64,000 nucleotides of DNA, taken from positions 127,068 to 191,067 of the forward strand of contig JBAZVN010000006.1 of NCBI GenBank assembly GCA_041660815.1, in the 5' to 3' direction. The notes below the pieces were generated by a model. The model was given only the letters and a program-made list of their open reading frames with translations. It was not told where the DNA came from and ran no database searches. Both the position numbers and the translations under genes were made by a program. Shown one piece after another: positions 36,595 to 45,703 of this stretch. Positions within the stretch are counted from its first letter, which is position 1. Each line of letters starts with the position of its first letter. The DNA comes from PALSA-1006 sp041660815 (GTDB lineage: Bacteria > Pseudomonadota > Gammaproteobacteria > Burkholderiales > Gallionellaceae).

Positions 36595-36896
36595 ATCTGT
36601 TAGGAAATTCTTCACATCGTGCAGCGAGTTTGCTTGAATATTTTTTTCAAACAAACTTGCTGCCAACTCTGCTATCTCTCCCAAGTCTCATTTTTCGTAG
36701 CGCATTTTGATTGCAGATTTATGACAGCGATCATTCCTGTTGCGAAATAGAAACAGTTATATGAAATTTTTGTTACAAGTCGGTTTTTAAGAATTTTCAA
36801 GGCAAAATTCGCTCCGAATTCTCACTCGAGGGAATTTTGGTTGCACCGGTCACTGTGACCGGTGAAGCCAATTTCATTACTAATAGGAGTTAATAC
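36595..36896. other. Intergenic region before the porin gene
   Basis: About 300 bp without a gene. It holds the presumed porin promoter and leader, the 21 bp palindrome at 36844-36864 and an AGGAG ribosome site at 36885-36889. I see no obvious pepA terminator. Confidence 0.5.
36844..36864. promoter_or_regulatory. Perfect inverted repeat upstream of porin
   Basis: CACCGGTCAC, one centre base, then GTGACCGGTG. It lies 32 bp before the porin ATG. It could be an operator for a dimeric regulator or a stable 5' leader hairpin. No T tract follows, so it is not a terminator. Confidence 0.6.
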
Positions 36897-37892
36897 ATGC
36901 AAAAGAAAATTATCGCACTGGCTATCGCTTCAGCAATTTCCGCACCTGCTTTCGCAGATAACGCAAACGTAACAATTTACGGCAAAGCATTTTTGACCTT
37001 GGATCAAGTTACCACTAATAAAACTGGAGAATTTGACCATAAGCGCGTTAATACCAATGCGTCGCGTTTTGGTGTGAAGGGTAGTGAAGATTTGGGTGAT
37101 GGCTTGAAAGCCGTTTATCAGTATGAAGTTGAGATGGATGCTGATGGTAATGCCGGTAATGGTCTGGGTAAAACTCGTAACAGCGGCGTGGGTATTGAGA
37201 GTGAATTTGGTAAAGTTATGCTGGGTATTTGGGATTCTCCTTTTAAGACCGCACATAACAAGATTGAGTTGTTTGACAACACAACTAACTGGAGTTCGAC
37301 TAAAACCATTGGTATTTCAGCCGGTAAGGATTACAACACTCGTCAAAAGAACATGATTCAATATTGGTCGCCAAAGTTTGTTGGTGTTCAAATCGCCGCA
37401 ATGTACAGCCCTGACGAAGCGCCAACAGCTACTACAAACAAGAGTGTGATGTCTTTTTCGGGTACGTTTGATCAGGACGACATCTACGCATCAGTTGCTT
37501 ATGAAAGCCGTAGCGATTATGTAACTGCAGGAAAGACTGATAGCGCGCTTCGTGCAGTCGGAAAATACACCTTGGGTGATTTCTGGGTAGGTGGCATGTT
37601 TGAAAACATTACTACAAACAGTAGCGCTACAAAATCCGTTACAGGTAGCAATATGGAGTTGGTCGGCGGTATGAAGATGGGCGCTAGTTCACTTGCTGCA
37701 AGCTATGCAATGGCTGGCTCTACAGCCTCTGCTCCGACAGCAGACAATGACGTTAACCAGTTGAGTCTAAAGTATGGATATAGCTTCTCTAAGCGTACCG
37801 AAGTGTTTGCTGCCTATGCTTCACAAACTGCCAATGCTACAACTAGCGTGACAAAGTCTTACATCGGTGGTGGTATCGTTCACTCCTTCTAA
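36897..37892 (+). CDS. Gram-negative porin
   Basis: A 331-residue outer-membrane general porin. A signal peptide (about 1-20, cut after AFA) is followed by NVTIYGKAFLTLD, the classic betaproteobacterial trimeric porin start, then SRFGVKGSEDLGDGLKAVYQ. It ends with GGGIVHSF and the terminal Phe needed for barrel assembly. Strong ribosome site and terminator suggest high expression. Confidence 0.95.
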   Translation: MQKKIIALAIASAISAPAFADNANVTIYGKAFLTLDQVTTNKTGEFDHKRVNTNASRFGVKGSEDLGDGLKAVYQYEVEMDADGNAGNGLGKTRNSGVGIESEFGKVMLGIWDSPFKTAHNKIELFDNTTNWSSTKTIGISAGKDYNTRQKNMIQYWSPKFVGVQIAAMYSPDEAPTATTNKSVMSFSGTFDQDDIYASVAYESRSDYVTAGKTDSALRAVGKYTLGDFWVGGMFENITTNSSATKSVTGSNMELVGGMKMGASSLAASYAMAGSTASAPTADNDVNQLSLKYGYSFSKRTEVFAAYASQTANATTSVTKSYIGGGIVHSF

Positions 37893-37931
37893 TCATCCGC
37901 CCCACTTGCGGGGGTAAGGTATGTAGAAGCT

Positions 37932-37961
37932 AAAACGGGCACTTTGCGGTGCCCGTTTTTT
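37932..37961 (+). terminator. Intrinsic terminator of the porin gene
   Basis: AAAACGGGCAC - TTTGCG - GTGCCCGTTTT followed by further T residues, 40 bp after the porin stop. The 11 bp stem is perfect. Confidence 0.92.
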
Positions 37962-38042
37962 ATCAACCTGAAGTGTGAAGGTTTAGCGGATGTTAGCGAA
38001 TAGCAAGCATGATTATGTTGAGCCCACCCTGATTATCTGACT

Positions 38043-39365
38043 ATGCAAAATACACCTCTTCCGGAACCGTTGAGTAATCGGCAAATCATCCTTAATCTGC
38101 TGCAAAAACAACAGCTAGTTGAGAGCATGGTACGCAAGCAGGATATGCCTCACCATGATCTGGTTGAAACCTTGGTGCGCAAGCAGAATCTGGCCAAAAT
38201 AAAACAGGTTTTGAACGAGGCCGACCCCGCTGATATCGTGCAGATATTGGAAGAGCTCACGCCTGAAGAACAAATTTTTGTATGGGATCAACTGGGTGAT
38301 AGTCGCAAAGAGCTCATCCTGCGCGATGTGCCCATCTCGGTATTGAACGTTCTGGGAAAACGCGAGTTCAAAAATGAAAGATCCAGCATCAAAGCGTTCG
38401 GCCTGCACGAAGGCCGCCTGCGCGAAATCGCTATTCACTCCAACGAAGAGTTGCTCAAGACCAAACCAGTATGGATTGATCTGGTGGCGCCTACTTTTGA
38501 GGAGCGGACCTGGGTTGGGGACATCTTCGGCATCGAGCTGCCCGATCCGGAAAAATTAAGCGACCTTGAAGCCAGCGCGCGTTTTTATGTCGAGGAAAAC
38601 GGCGAAATTCATTTGCACTCGGACTTCCTGCTGGATCTGGAGAATGAGTCGCGCAACGTCGCGGTCGCCTTTATTTTGTATCAGGATATTTTGTTTTCTG
38701 TGCGTTCGGAGGAGTTGCCGGTGTTCCGTCTGCAACGACTGCGCGCTTTTTCCCAGCCCGATTACGTTTCAGATTCACGCGATGTGCTGCTGGATCTGTA
38801 TGCGGCGGATGCGGAGTATTCGGCCGATGCCATGGAAGACATGTATCAAGGACTGGAAGCGGTCGGGAAAAAAGTGCTAAATAAACAGATGAGCGATGAA
38901 GATGCCGCGAAAATACTGGTGGCTATTGCGCACGAGGAAGACCTGAACGGGCGCATTCGCCGCAATGTGCTGGATACGCGCCGTGCTGTTTCATTTCTGT
39001 TGCGTAGTAAATTTCTTGAAAAACAGCAGGTGGAAGATGCGCAACAAATTCTGCGTGATATTGAATCACTCGACGGCCATACCACTTTCCTGTTCGGTAA
39101 AATCAACTTCCTGATGGACGCCACCGTTGGCTTCATCAATATTAACCAGAATAAAGTGATCCAACGTTTGACGGTGCTCAGCGTGGTGTTCATGCCGCTC
39201 AACGTGCTGGCGGGTATCGGTGGCATGTCCGAATTTTCGATGATGACTCAAGGCCTACCCTGGCAGTTCGCCTATGGACTGTTCACCGCTGGCTTGGTGT
39301 TGGTTGCCTGGTTGACATATTTGTTCTTGAAATTTCTTGAGAAGCGTGAAGATCACACACCTTAA
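38043..39365 (+). CDS. CorA-family transporter with MgtE-N-like start
   Basis: A 440-residue protein. Residues about 45-120 (LNEADPADIVQILEELTPEEQIFVWDQL) resemble the helical MgtE N-domain. From about 130 onward it is CorA-like: a cytoplasmic domain, a long helix and two C-terminal membrane helices (near 380-400 and 410-430). The loop that normally carries GMN reads GMS (AGIGGMSEFSMM). CorA proteins move magnesium, cobalt or zinc; the altered filter makes the substrate uncertain. Confidence 0.85.
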   Translation: MQNTPLPEPLSNRQIILNLLQKQQLVESMVRKQDMPHHDLVETLVRKQNLAKIKQVLNEADPADIVQILEELTPEEQIFVWDQLGDSRKELILRDVPISVLNVLGKREFKNERSSIKAFGLHEGRLREIAIHSNEELLKTKPVWIDLVAPTFEERTWVGDIFGIELPDPEKLSDLEASARFYVEENGEIHLHSDFLLDLENESRNVAVAFILYQDILFSVRSEELPVFRLQRLRAFSQPDYVSDSRDVLLDLYAADAEYSADAMEDMYQGLEAVGKKVLNKQMSDEDAAKILVAIAHEEDLNGRIRRNVLDTRRAVSFLLRSKFLEKQQVEDAQQILRDIESLDGHTTFLFGKINFLMDATVGFININQNKVIQRLTVLSVVFMPLNVLAGIGGMSEFSMMTQGLPWQFAYGLFTAGLVLVAWLTYLFLKFLEKREDHTP

Positions 39366-39405
39366 GCTTATGCAAGAGGGGCGCAGCGTAACTTTGCGAA
39401 AAATA

Positions 39406-39432
39406 ATGGTGCCCGAGTGATCGGGCGCCATG
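39406..39432. terminator. GC-rich hairpin between convergent genes
   Basis: ATGGTGCCCGA - GTGA - TCGGGCGCCAT, 11 bp with one G-T wobble, between the CorA-like gene and the convergent glycosyltransferase gene. There is no clear T tract, so termination is plausible rather than shown. Confidence 0.5.
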
Positions 39433-39476
39433 CGCTGCATAAATATACTTTATAAACAATAAGTTGAGACAATTAA

Positions 39477-40679
39477 TTAGTAGTCTGCACCGGGCGCATT
39501 AAGGTCTAGCACCAACTTTGAAAGCGTGGCAGGCTGAAGTATTGCATGATAAAAATTCGTCATTTTTTCGGCTTGCTTGCTGGCCGACCAACCGTGCGCG
39601 TACTCGCGTCCCGATTTACTTAAATCATCGCGCAGAATTTCATTCCAGAGCATCTGCACTACTTTTTCGGAGAAATCGGCAAGCTCTTCTTTGGCAATCC
39701 ACACGCCCAATCCGTCCTGCAATACATCGCGCGTTCCGAGTTCTGCGGTTGATACTACCGGAACCCCTTGGGCCATCGCTTCCAGGAGTACTAGGCCCTG
39801 TGTTTCAGTTCGGGAGGCAAAAATAAATATATCCGCGCAACGATAACAACTATTGAGTTCGGTGTGACGATCCAGATAGCCGATGAACAGCACATTGTTA
39901 TTGATGCCCAGCGCACTTACATCGTTTATCAGATGCTCCTTGGCAGGGCCTTCGCCGGCGATCACAAATAGAATATCCGGAATTTGCTTGCGTACTTCGG
40001 CAACCACTTTGAGTAGGAAGCCGATATTTTTTTCATGTGCGACGCGTCCGACGAACAGCAATACCGGTCGGTCTTGTGGAATTTTATACTGATCGCGGAA
40101 TGCTTCACGGTTTCCCGGAACAAAGCTTTCCGGCTCTATACCGGTGGGAATGACTTCGGATAGTGTATTGATTCCATAGTTTTTTAACACATTCAGCATA
40201 GGAAACGACGGCACCACCATGCCGTCCAGACTATTTCCCTGGTGACGGGAAAATCGCTTGGCAATGAATTTCATGATGGCTTTGGGAACCAGCGGAACGT
40301 AGTGATACAGATATTCTTCAAAGAAGGTGTGATAAGTTTCAACGCAGGGAATATCGAGTAAATTGCCCAGCTTAATCCCCAGATAGTGCGCTACAAAAGG
40401 TGTTTGAACGTGAATGATGTCGTATCGTTCCTTGCGAATTTGTTCAATATGCTGCATTACCCAAGCGTAACTCATGAAGCGGTCTTCCGGATCAATCGGC
40501 AAATGTCGCGAGGGAACGCGCAAAATATCGGTTTCATCGGAGCTGGGAGACAAATAATCCGGTGCGATTAAATGCACGGTATGCCCATGATTTCTAAGTT
40601 CGTGGCGAAACGTTTCAATTGAGGTCGAAACGCCGTTGATGCGCGGAAAATAGACATCGGAGATAAATAGAATTTTCAT
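39477..40679 (-). CDS. Family 4 glycosyltransferase
   Basis: A 400-residue GT-B enzyme. The acceptor domain starts SDVYFPRINGVSTSIETF, and the donor domain holds LLFVGRVAHEKNIGFLL near residue 210 and the EX7E-type region FASRTETQGLVLLEAMAQGVP. It is related to sugar transferases acting on lipids. It follows the LpxH-like gene by 15 bp on the same strand, so an envelope glycolipid role is plausible. Confidence 0.9.
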   Translation of the reverse strand: MKILFISDVYFPRINGVSTSIETFRHELRNHGHTVHLIAPDYLSPSSDETDILRVPSRHLPIDPEDRFMSYAWVMQHIEQIRKERYDIIHVQTPFVAHYLGIKLGNLLDIPCVETYHTFFEEYLYHYVPLVPKAIMKFIAKRFSRHQGNSLDGMVVPSFPMLNVLKNYGINTLSEVIPTGIEPESFVPGNREAFRDQYKIPQDRPVLLFVGRVAHEKNIGFLLKVVAEVRKQIPDILFVIAGEGPAKEHLINDVSALGINNNVLFIGYLDRHTELNSCYRCADIFIFASRTETQGLVLLEAMAQGVPVVSTAELGTRDVLQDGLGVWIAKEELADFSEKVVQMLWNEILRDDLSKSGREYAHGWSASKQAEKMTNFYHAILQPATLSKLVLDLNAPGADY

Positions 40680-40694
40680 GGTAGTAGTCCGTGG

Positions 40695-41483
40695 TTAGTT
40701 AGTAACGAGTTGCGCAGAGTTTGTCTTGCCAACGGGGGGCAGGCCGTTCCATTCAATCAGCTCCATTCGGCCATCAAGATGCTCAATAATTGCGGTACAG
40801 CTATCAACCCAATCGCCGCAGTTGATGTACGTTAGCCCCTCGACCTGTTTAATCATCGGCCAATGAATATGCCCGCAAATTGCGCCGTCCAAGCCCAGCT
40901 CGCGGGCATGGCGGATGACTGAATCTTCAAAATTAAAAATAAAATTTACCGCTGTTTTGACTTTGCGTTTGGCGTAGCCGGCCAGCGACCAGTAACCCGG
41001 ACGCTTTAAAGTGCGGCGTAACCACGATAGATAAATATTTATATTAACCAATAGGTTATATGACATGTCGCCGAGGATGGCGACCCACTTGTGATGCAGG
41101 GTAACCTGATCGAATTCGTCGCCGTGGATCAGCAGATAGCGGCGTCCATCTGCGGCAGTGTGGATGTATTCCTTTACCACCAGCACATCCCCGAATGAAG
41201 CTCCCACATATTCCCGAATCGCTTCATCGTGATTGCCGGGAATGAAAAATACTTTTTCTCCGTGTCGGGCTCGGCGCAGCATTTTTTGCACGAAGGTATT
41301 TTGTGCCGGCGACCAATGTACGCCTCCCCGGCTCATGGACCACAAATCGACAATGTCGCCCAGCAGAAATACATTTTCAGCCGAATATGACTTCAGGAAT
41401 TCCAGCAAATGATGCGCTTGGCAAGCTTTGGTGCCGAGATGGATGTCGGACAAAAATATTGAGCGAACTTTTTGCGGGGTCAT
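40695..41483 (-). CDS. LpxH-like UDP-2,3-diacylglucosamine diphosphatase family
   Basis: A 262-residue metallophosphoesterase with SDIHLG, GDIVDLW, GNHDE and the C-terminal GHIHWP motifs. It belongs to the group related to LpxH (COG2908). A true LpxH may be elsewhere, so the lipid A role is likely but not certain. Operon with the glycosyltransferase. Confidence 0.88.
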   Translation of the reverse strand: MTPQKVRSIFLSDIHLGTKACQAHHLLEFLKSYSAENVFLLGDIVDLWSMSRGGVHWSPAQNTFVQKMLRRARHGEKVFFIPGNHDEAIREYVGASFGDVLVVKEYIHTAADGRRYLLIHGDEFDQVTLHHKWVAILGDMSYNLLVNINIYLSWLRRTLKRPGYWSLAGYAKRKVKTAVNFIFNFEDSVIRHARELGLDGAICGHIHWPMIKQVEGLTYINCGDWVDSCTAIIEHLDGRMELIEWNGLPPVGKTNSAQLVTN

Positions 41484-41753
41484 AACTTAATCGTCCCTAG
41501 AAAAGTAGAGTTGAATACAACGGGGATTTTTTGCCGGTTCAGGTTTTTCATAGCGTCAGCATGACAGGCAAATATTGCAGTTTCATGACCGTCGCATTGC
41601 AAATTAATGATCGAATTTCTGTCCGATAGTCTTCATAAAATTGCAATGATTGAGCGCTATTCTTGGGTTGAAAGCTTCAAAAAACTGGCCGGGGTAAAGC
41701 GAATATTGATGCATTGAGGCGGTTGGAAAGTTAACCCTAACAGGAGATTTCGA

Positions 41754-41945
41754 ATGAATTATTTATTTTGGTTGCTGGCGATCTTGATGGTTGGGGCCGC
41801 TGTGCTGATGTTGGGTATTTTGCTGGATAGAGAGCCCGGGCAGAGTATTCAAAGTGCGCTAAACGACAGCTTGGTTTGGGGCTTGGGCTTTATATTTTCC
41901 TTCGGTGCGGAATTATGGTGCTTGCCAATTTATAACCCTTGTTAA
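41754..41945 (+). CDS. Small membrane protein, unknown
   Basis: A 63-residue protein with two hydrophobic helices (about 4-24 and 41-58). A good AGGAG site precedes the ATG, which supports expression. I do not recognise a family. It lies 60 bp before a CBS-GGDEF gene on the same strand. Confidence 0.65.
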   Translation: MNYLFWLLAILMVGAAVLMLGILLDREPGQSIQSALNDSLVWGLGFIFSFGAELWCLPIYNPC

Positions 41946-42005
41946 GTGCGCGGAACTTGATCTGTATGACGCTTGCCGCACAACTTTAAGGTGGGAGACT
42001 AGTAA

Positions 42006-42980
42006 ATGACGAATGAAGATGCCAGCAAATTTTCCGAATATTCAGACGAAAAAAATACCACGGTTGAAATGCTGCTCAGACCCGTACCTTCCGTTCACGA
42101 GGATACACACTGTATAAAAGTGTTGGATTTGTTTCTAGAAAATAAAAAACTGTATGCACTCCCCGTGGTAAACGACAAAGACAGGCCGGTAGGAATTGTG
42201 GTGCGTCAGGATGTGACCGAATTTTTTAGTAAACAATATGTGAAAGAGTTAAAAGGTAAAAAAGCGATCTCCCACATAATGGACGATAAGCCCATTATCG
42301 TAGAACGCTTTACCACTATTGAAGATGTCGCCCGAATTATTTTGGATGCCGGCATGGAGCATATGGTGAGCGGTTTTATTATTGTCAAAGATAAAAAATA
42401 TATCGGCATGGCCAATGGTTATGACCTGCTGAATGAAATGACGCGGCGCAAACAAAAACATCTGTTTGGTTTGGCACATTTCGACCAGTTGACCGGATTA
42501 CCTAACCGCACATTATTGCTGGATCGCCTGAATCAGGCAATTTCAGTTTCCAATCGCGCGTCCCGGGCCATTTCCCTGTTGTTCATTGATCTGGATGGCT
42601 TTAAGCCGGTAAACGATAACTTCGGGCATGGCATCGGGGATCGGTTATTAAAAGATGTAGCCGAGCGTTTACTCTCTTGTCTTAGAGACGGGGACACCGC
42701 AGCCAGAATCGGCGGTGATGAGTTTGTGGTGATTTTGCTCGAATCAGATTTGGAGCGCGCCATCACCGTGGCGAACAGAATACTCGGCATCTTGAGAATT
42801 CCGTATGAGTGCGGTAAAAAAACTATCAATAGCATCAGCGCCAGTATTGGCATAGCGGAATATCCAATTCATGCGAATAATTTAGATGAACTGCTAACTG
42901 CCGCTGATAATGCCATGTATGTTGCGAAGAACAACGGCAAGGATCGCTATGCGATCTATTCACTGGAGTCCGAAAAGTAA
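42006..42980 (+). CDS. CBS-domain diguanylate cyclase
   Basis: A 324-residue cytoplasmic protein with two CBS motifs (about 20-145) and a GGDEF domain (about 155-320). The active site reads GGDEF intact, and FDQLTGLPNRTLL marks the start of the domain. It likely makes c-di-GMP under control of a nucleotide bound by the CBS pair. It has a degenerate paralogue at 43698-44864. Confidence 0.93.
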   Translation: MTNEDASKFSEYSDEKNTTVEMLLRPVPSVHEDTHCIKVLDLFLENKKLYALPVVNDKDRPVGIVVRQDVTEFFSKQYVKELKGKKAISHIMDDKPIIVERFTTIEDVARIILDAGMEHMVSGFIIVKDKKYIGMANGYDLLNEMTRRKQKHLFGLAHFDQLTGLPNRTLLLDRLNQAISVSNRASRAISLLFIDLDGFKPVNDNFGHGIGDRLLKDVAERLLSCLRDGDTAARIGGDEFVVILLESDLERAITVANRILGILRIPYECGKKTINSISASIGIAEYPIHANNLDELLTAADNAMYVAKNNGKDRYAIYSLESEK

Positions 42981-43155
42981 TTGTTACAAATAGTTATGGT
43001 GGTGTTAGGTTTTCGGTGTGTTTTCTGCCAACGTTGTTCAAGGTGGTATCTGTGGCAGCAGATGGCGGTATTTCCTTGATTTCAAATATTACAATTGTAA
43101 TTTTTTTACCAAGTAGCTATTCTCCGCATTCTAAAATTTCCAGCGAGTAAATATC

Positions 43156-43563
43156 ATGAAAAAAATATGCAAGCCTGAATACCTGGCCAAGGTTGCAAAG
43201 TTATCCAAAATCGAATCAGAGCGCCTTTTGTCCAGAATGTCCGGGAAATTGCCGCGCAGGTTGGAAAAAGAAAAGCTCACTAATGAAGAGGCGCTGGCCA
43301 TTCAACTTGAGCTTGAAGATGAGCAGCTCATGGAGTGGCGCAAAGTGATGCAAGAGGTAAGGGAAAAAGAGCATGCCAAGGCTTTGGTCAAAGCGCAACA
43401 CGCCGAAAAGGCAGCAGCTGCTGCAAAAAAGGAAGCTGCCTCTGCAAAGCCGCAGCCGGTAAAAAAGAGTAAGTCCGAGCTTAAGCAGCAGGTGAATATA
43501 AAAGACATTGCACCGGCAGAACCCAAAGTGAGCGGCGAACCCAAAGCAAAAAAAGTTAAGTAA
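43156..43563 (+). CDS. Lys/Ala-rich coiled-coil protein, unknown
   Basis: A 135-residue protein. The first half is charged and helical (KLTNEEALAIQLELEDEQLMEW), and the second half is a Lys/Ala/Glu-rich coil ending in a basic tail. No signal peptide or known domain is seen. Low complexity limits any call. It ends 25 bp before a bidirectional terminator. Confidence 0.65.
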   Translation: MKKICKPEYLAKVAKLSKIESERLLSRMSGKLPRRLEKEKLTNEEALAIQLELEDEQLMEWRKVMQEVREKEHAKALVKAQHAEKAAAAAKKEAASAKPQPVKKSKSELKQQVNIKDIAPAEPKVSGEPKAKKVK

Positions 43564-43588
43564 GCACGGGTGTAAACCCAGTGGTTAA

Positions 43589-43624
43589 AAAGCGGGGTGA
43601 TATTTTCAAATATCACCCCGCTTT
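43589..43624. terminator. Bidirectional terminator
   Basis: A perfect 17 bp inverted repeat, AAAGCGGGGTGATATTT and its complement, around a 2-base centre. It is flanked by A/T runs on both sides and lies between convergent genes. The T run is best on the minus strand. Confidence 0.9.
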
Positions 43625-43697
43625 GTTTGGGCGTCCAGGTAGATATTAACTTTTGACCTGAAGTTTAAAATATCATTTATAAACAATGAGTTATAAA

Positions 43698-44864
43698 TTA
43701 TCTGGTGGTGAAATTTCGTTGCTCTACAAACAGGCTGCTGCCTTTGATTTTCTTGGCCATTTTTTTTGCTTCACTCATCGCGGCTGAAACTTCATGGTGG
43801 GATAGATAGCGTTCTGCCGGAACTTGAATTGCACCGATTGAGAGGCTGGTGAGCGGATGAAATTGCACGATTCCGTCGCGACCCTCGCTGGTGTATCCGC
43901 CTGCATTCAAGTGTTTATCCAGAAACAATAAGGAGGCCGCCTGATCGAAAGAGCGCAGTGCATTATCACAGCGTACTTTCCAATCGCGACTTTGCATGAG
44001 CAGAATAAAATCGTCGCCTCCCAGATGTCCGATAAAATCTAACTTTGGATCGCATGCCCAACTTAGAACGCGTGCAGTGAGTTGGATCATCTCATCGCCT
44101 TTGCGATAACTGTAGTTGTCGTTAAAGGGTTTGAAATGATCAAGGTCGCAGTAGCAAGCAATAAACGGGGTATTGGTCTGCAATAGGCTTTCAATATGCT
44201 CGTTGATCGGTACATTTCCAGGCAGCAACGTGAGTGGATTGGCGTAGCGTGCCGCCTCCAATTGCATTTTAGTCAGTTCACGCAATAGGTCTTGTCCTGA
44301 CGCAACGCCAAGATAACGCCCCCCATCGGTAATAATAAAGCCCTCTGCAAAATGATTGCTATCGGACTCGGTCAAAAACTGGCTGAGTTCTTCGATGGGC
44401 ATATTTTTCTCCACCAGAAGTGGCTTGCCTTGCAGGCATTCTTCGCAAGTTTTTTTGCCGAGTAATTCACGTTGGAATGGCTTTGCATACCGGTCAAGAA
44501 ATAGATAGCGATTAATCAGTCCTAGCGGCTTACCCTGTTTAACGATTGGAATAATGCGCAACGCGGGGTTGCTGTTGAATATTTCAAATATCTCGTCATT
44601 TAGTGTTTCCGGTCGCACAGGCTCGACAAAGGTTAATAGCTTGTAGGTCGTCATCTGCGTGTGTTGCTTAAGCTCGGTTTGTGGAGCTAGTGCAATATAT
44701 GAGGGGGAGGTTTCAGTTGCGGAAAAACGCTGTTGATTTGATATTAACTTCAGTTGGCTTGCTTTATCGGATTGATTTAATGAGTGAATTACATTATTTG
44801 AGACAGATGGATAGGGGGCGCGCGACAAGGTGTTGAAAGCTTCAGCCGATAAAGAGGCAGACAT
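43698..44864 (-). CDS. CBS-domain GGDEF protein, variant active site
   Basis: A 388-residue protein with an unassigned N-terminal region (about 1-85), a CBS pair (about 85-195) and a GGDEF domain (about 215-385). The active-site loop reads GGDDF, a conservative change. The usual DxLTGLPNR start is altered to NPLTLLPGNVPIN. Activity is therefore uncertain; it may be a receptor. It shares domain order with 42006-42980. Confidence 0.88.
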   Translation of the reverse strand: MSASLSAEAFNTLSRAPYPSVSNNVIHSLNQSDKASQLKLISNQQRFSATETSPSYIALAPQTELKQHTQMTTYKLLTFVEPVRPETLNDEIFEIFNSNPALRIIPIVKQGKPLGLINRYLFLDRYAKPFQRELLGKKTCEECLQGKPLLVEKNMPIEELSQFLTESDSNHFAEGFIITDGGRYLGVASGQDLLRELTKMQLEAARYANPLTLLPGNVPINEHIESLLQTNTPFIACYCDLDHFKPFNDNYSYRKGDEMIQLTARVLSWACDPKLDFIGHLGGDDFILLMQSRDWKVRCDNALRSFDQAASLLFLDKHLNAGGYTSEGRDGIVQFHPLTSLSIGAIQVPAERYLSHHEVSAAMSEAKKMAKKIKGSSLFVEQRNFTTR

Positions 44865-44940
44865 CTAATACTCCAATAAATTGGTAGGGATGCGTACAGT
44901 AACGCGGGAATATGACAAGCGTATGACGCCGGTGTGGTCG

Positions 44941-45642
44941 TTAAATCGTGCAGTAATTGCGCGCTTCGCGTCCTTCAATCATGTACACCACATATTCGGA
45001 AATATTCTTGGCATGGTCACCAATCCGTTCAATGGCTTTGGCAATGAAAATCACTTGCAGTGCCGTAGAAAGCTCGCTGCTGTCTTCCAGCATATAGGCC
45101 ATAAGATGGCGCAATATCGATCGAAATTCGTCATCAATCAATGAATCACGGTAACCCACTTGTTTGGCCGCATCCGCATCCAGCGTTTCAAACGCGCTTA
45201 AACCGTCCATAAGCATTTGTAGGGCAAGATCTGCCGCATAATTAAGTTGCTGGAAGCGGGGGATATGCCGCAAATTTTTTATTGATATTTGCTTGGACAT
45301 ACGCGATATATTTTCCGCTTCATCTCCGATACTCTCCAAGTCGTTTATGGTTTTTATGATGGTTGTGACCAGACGCAAATCGTTGGCTGTGGGTTGGCGT
45401 TTTACCAGTATTTGGGTACAACTTTCGTCGATCGAAACTTCCATTGCGTTGACTATATGACCTTCATCCAGCACACGATCAATGATTGACAAGTCACCCG
45501 ATTGCAGGGAATCAATTGCCAGGCGAATTTGTTTTTCAACCGACAGTCCCATGGTTTGCACACTGCTGCAAACTTCGGTTAATTCGGCATCAAATCGAGT
45601 GGAAGTGTGTTTTGGATATTTCATGTTGATTTTCCGGGCCAA
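44941..45642 (-). CDS. phoU: Phosphate signalling protein PhoU
   Basis: A 233-residue all-helical protein with two PhoU repeats (DRVLDEGHIVNAMEVSIDESC and the C-terminal AKAIERIGDHAKNISEYVV metal-site helix). It connects the Pst transporter with the PhoR/PhoB system. It is not in the pst operon, which lies 11 kb away, but among c-di-GMP genes. Confidence 0.96.
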   Translation of the reverse strand: MARKINMKYPKHTSTRFDAELTEVCSSVQTMGLSVEKQIRLAIDSLQSGDLSIIDRVLDEGHIVNAMEVSIDESCTQILVKRQPTANDLRLVTTIIKTINDLESIGDEAENISRMSKQISIKNLRHIPRFQQLNYAADLALQMLMDGLSAFETLDADAAKQVGYRDSLIDDEFRSILRHLMAYMLEDSSELSTALQVIFIAKAIERIGDHAKNISEYVVYMIEGREARNYCTI

Positions 45643-45703
45643 GAGATCGCGACTGCCAAGAATAACGCGTCAGTGTGACAATCTGATGACTTGATTCAGG
45701 GTG

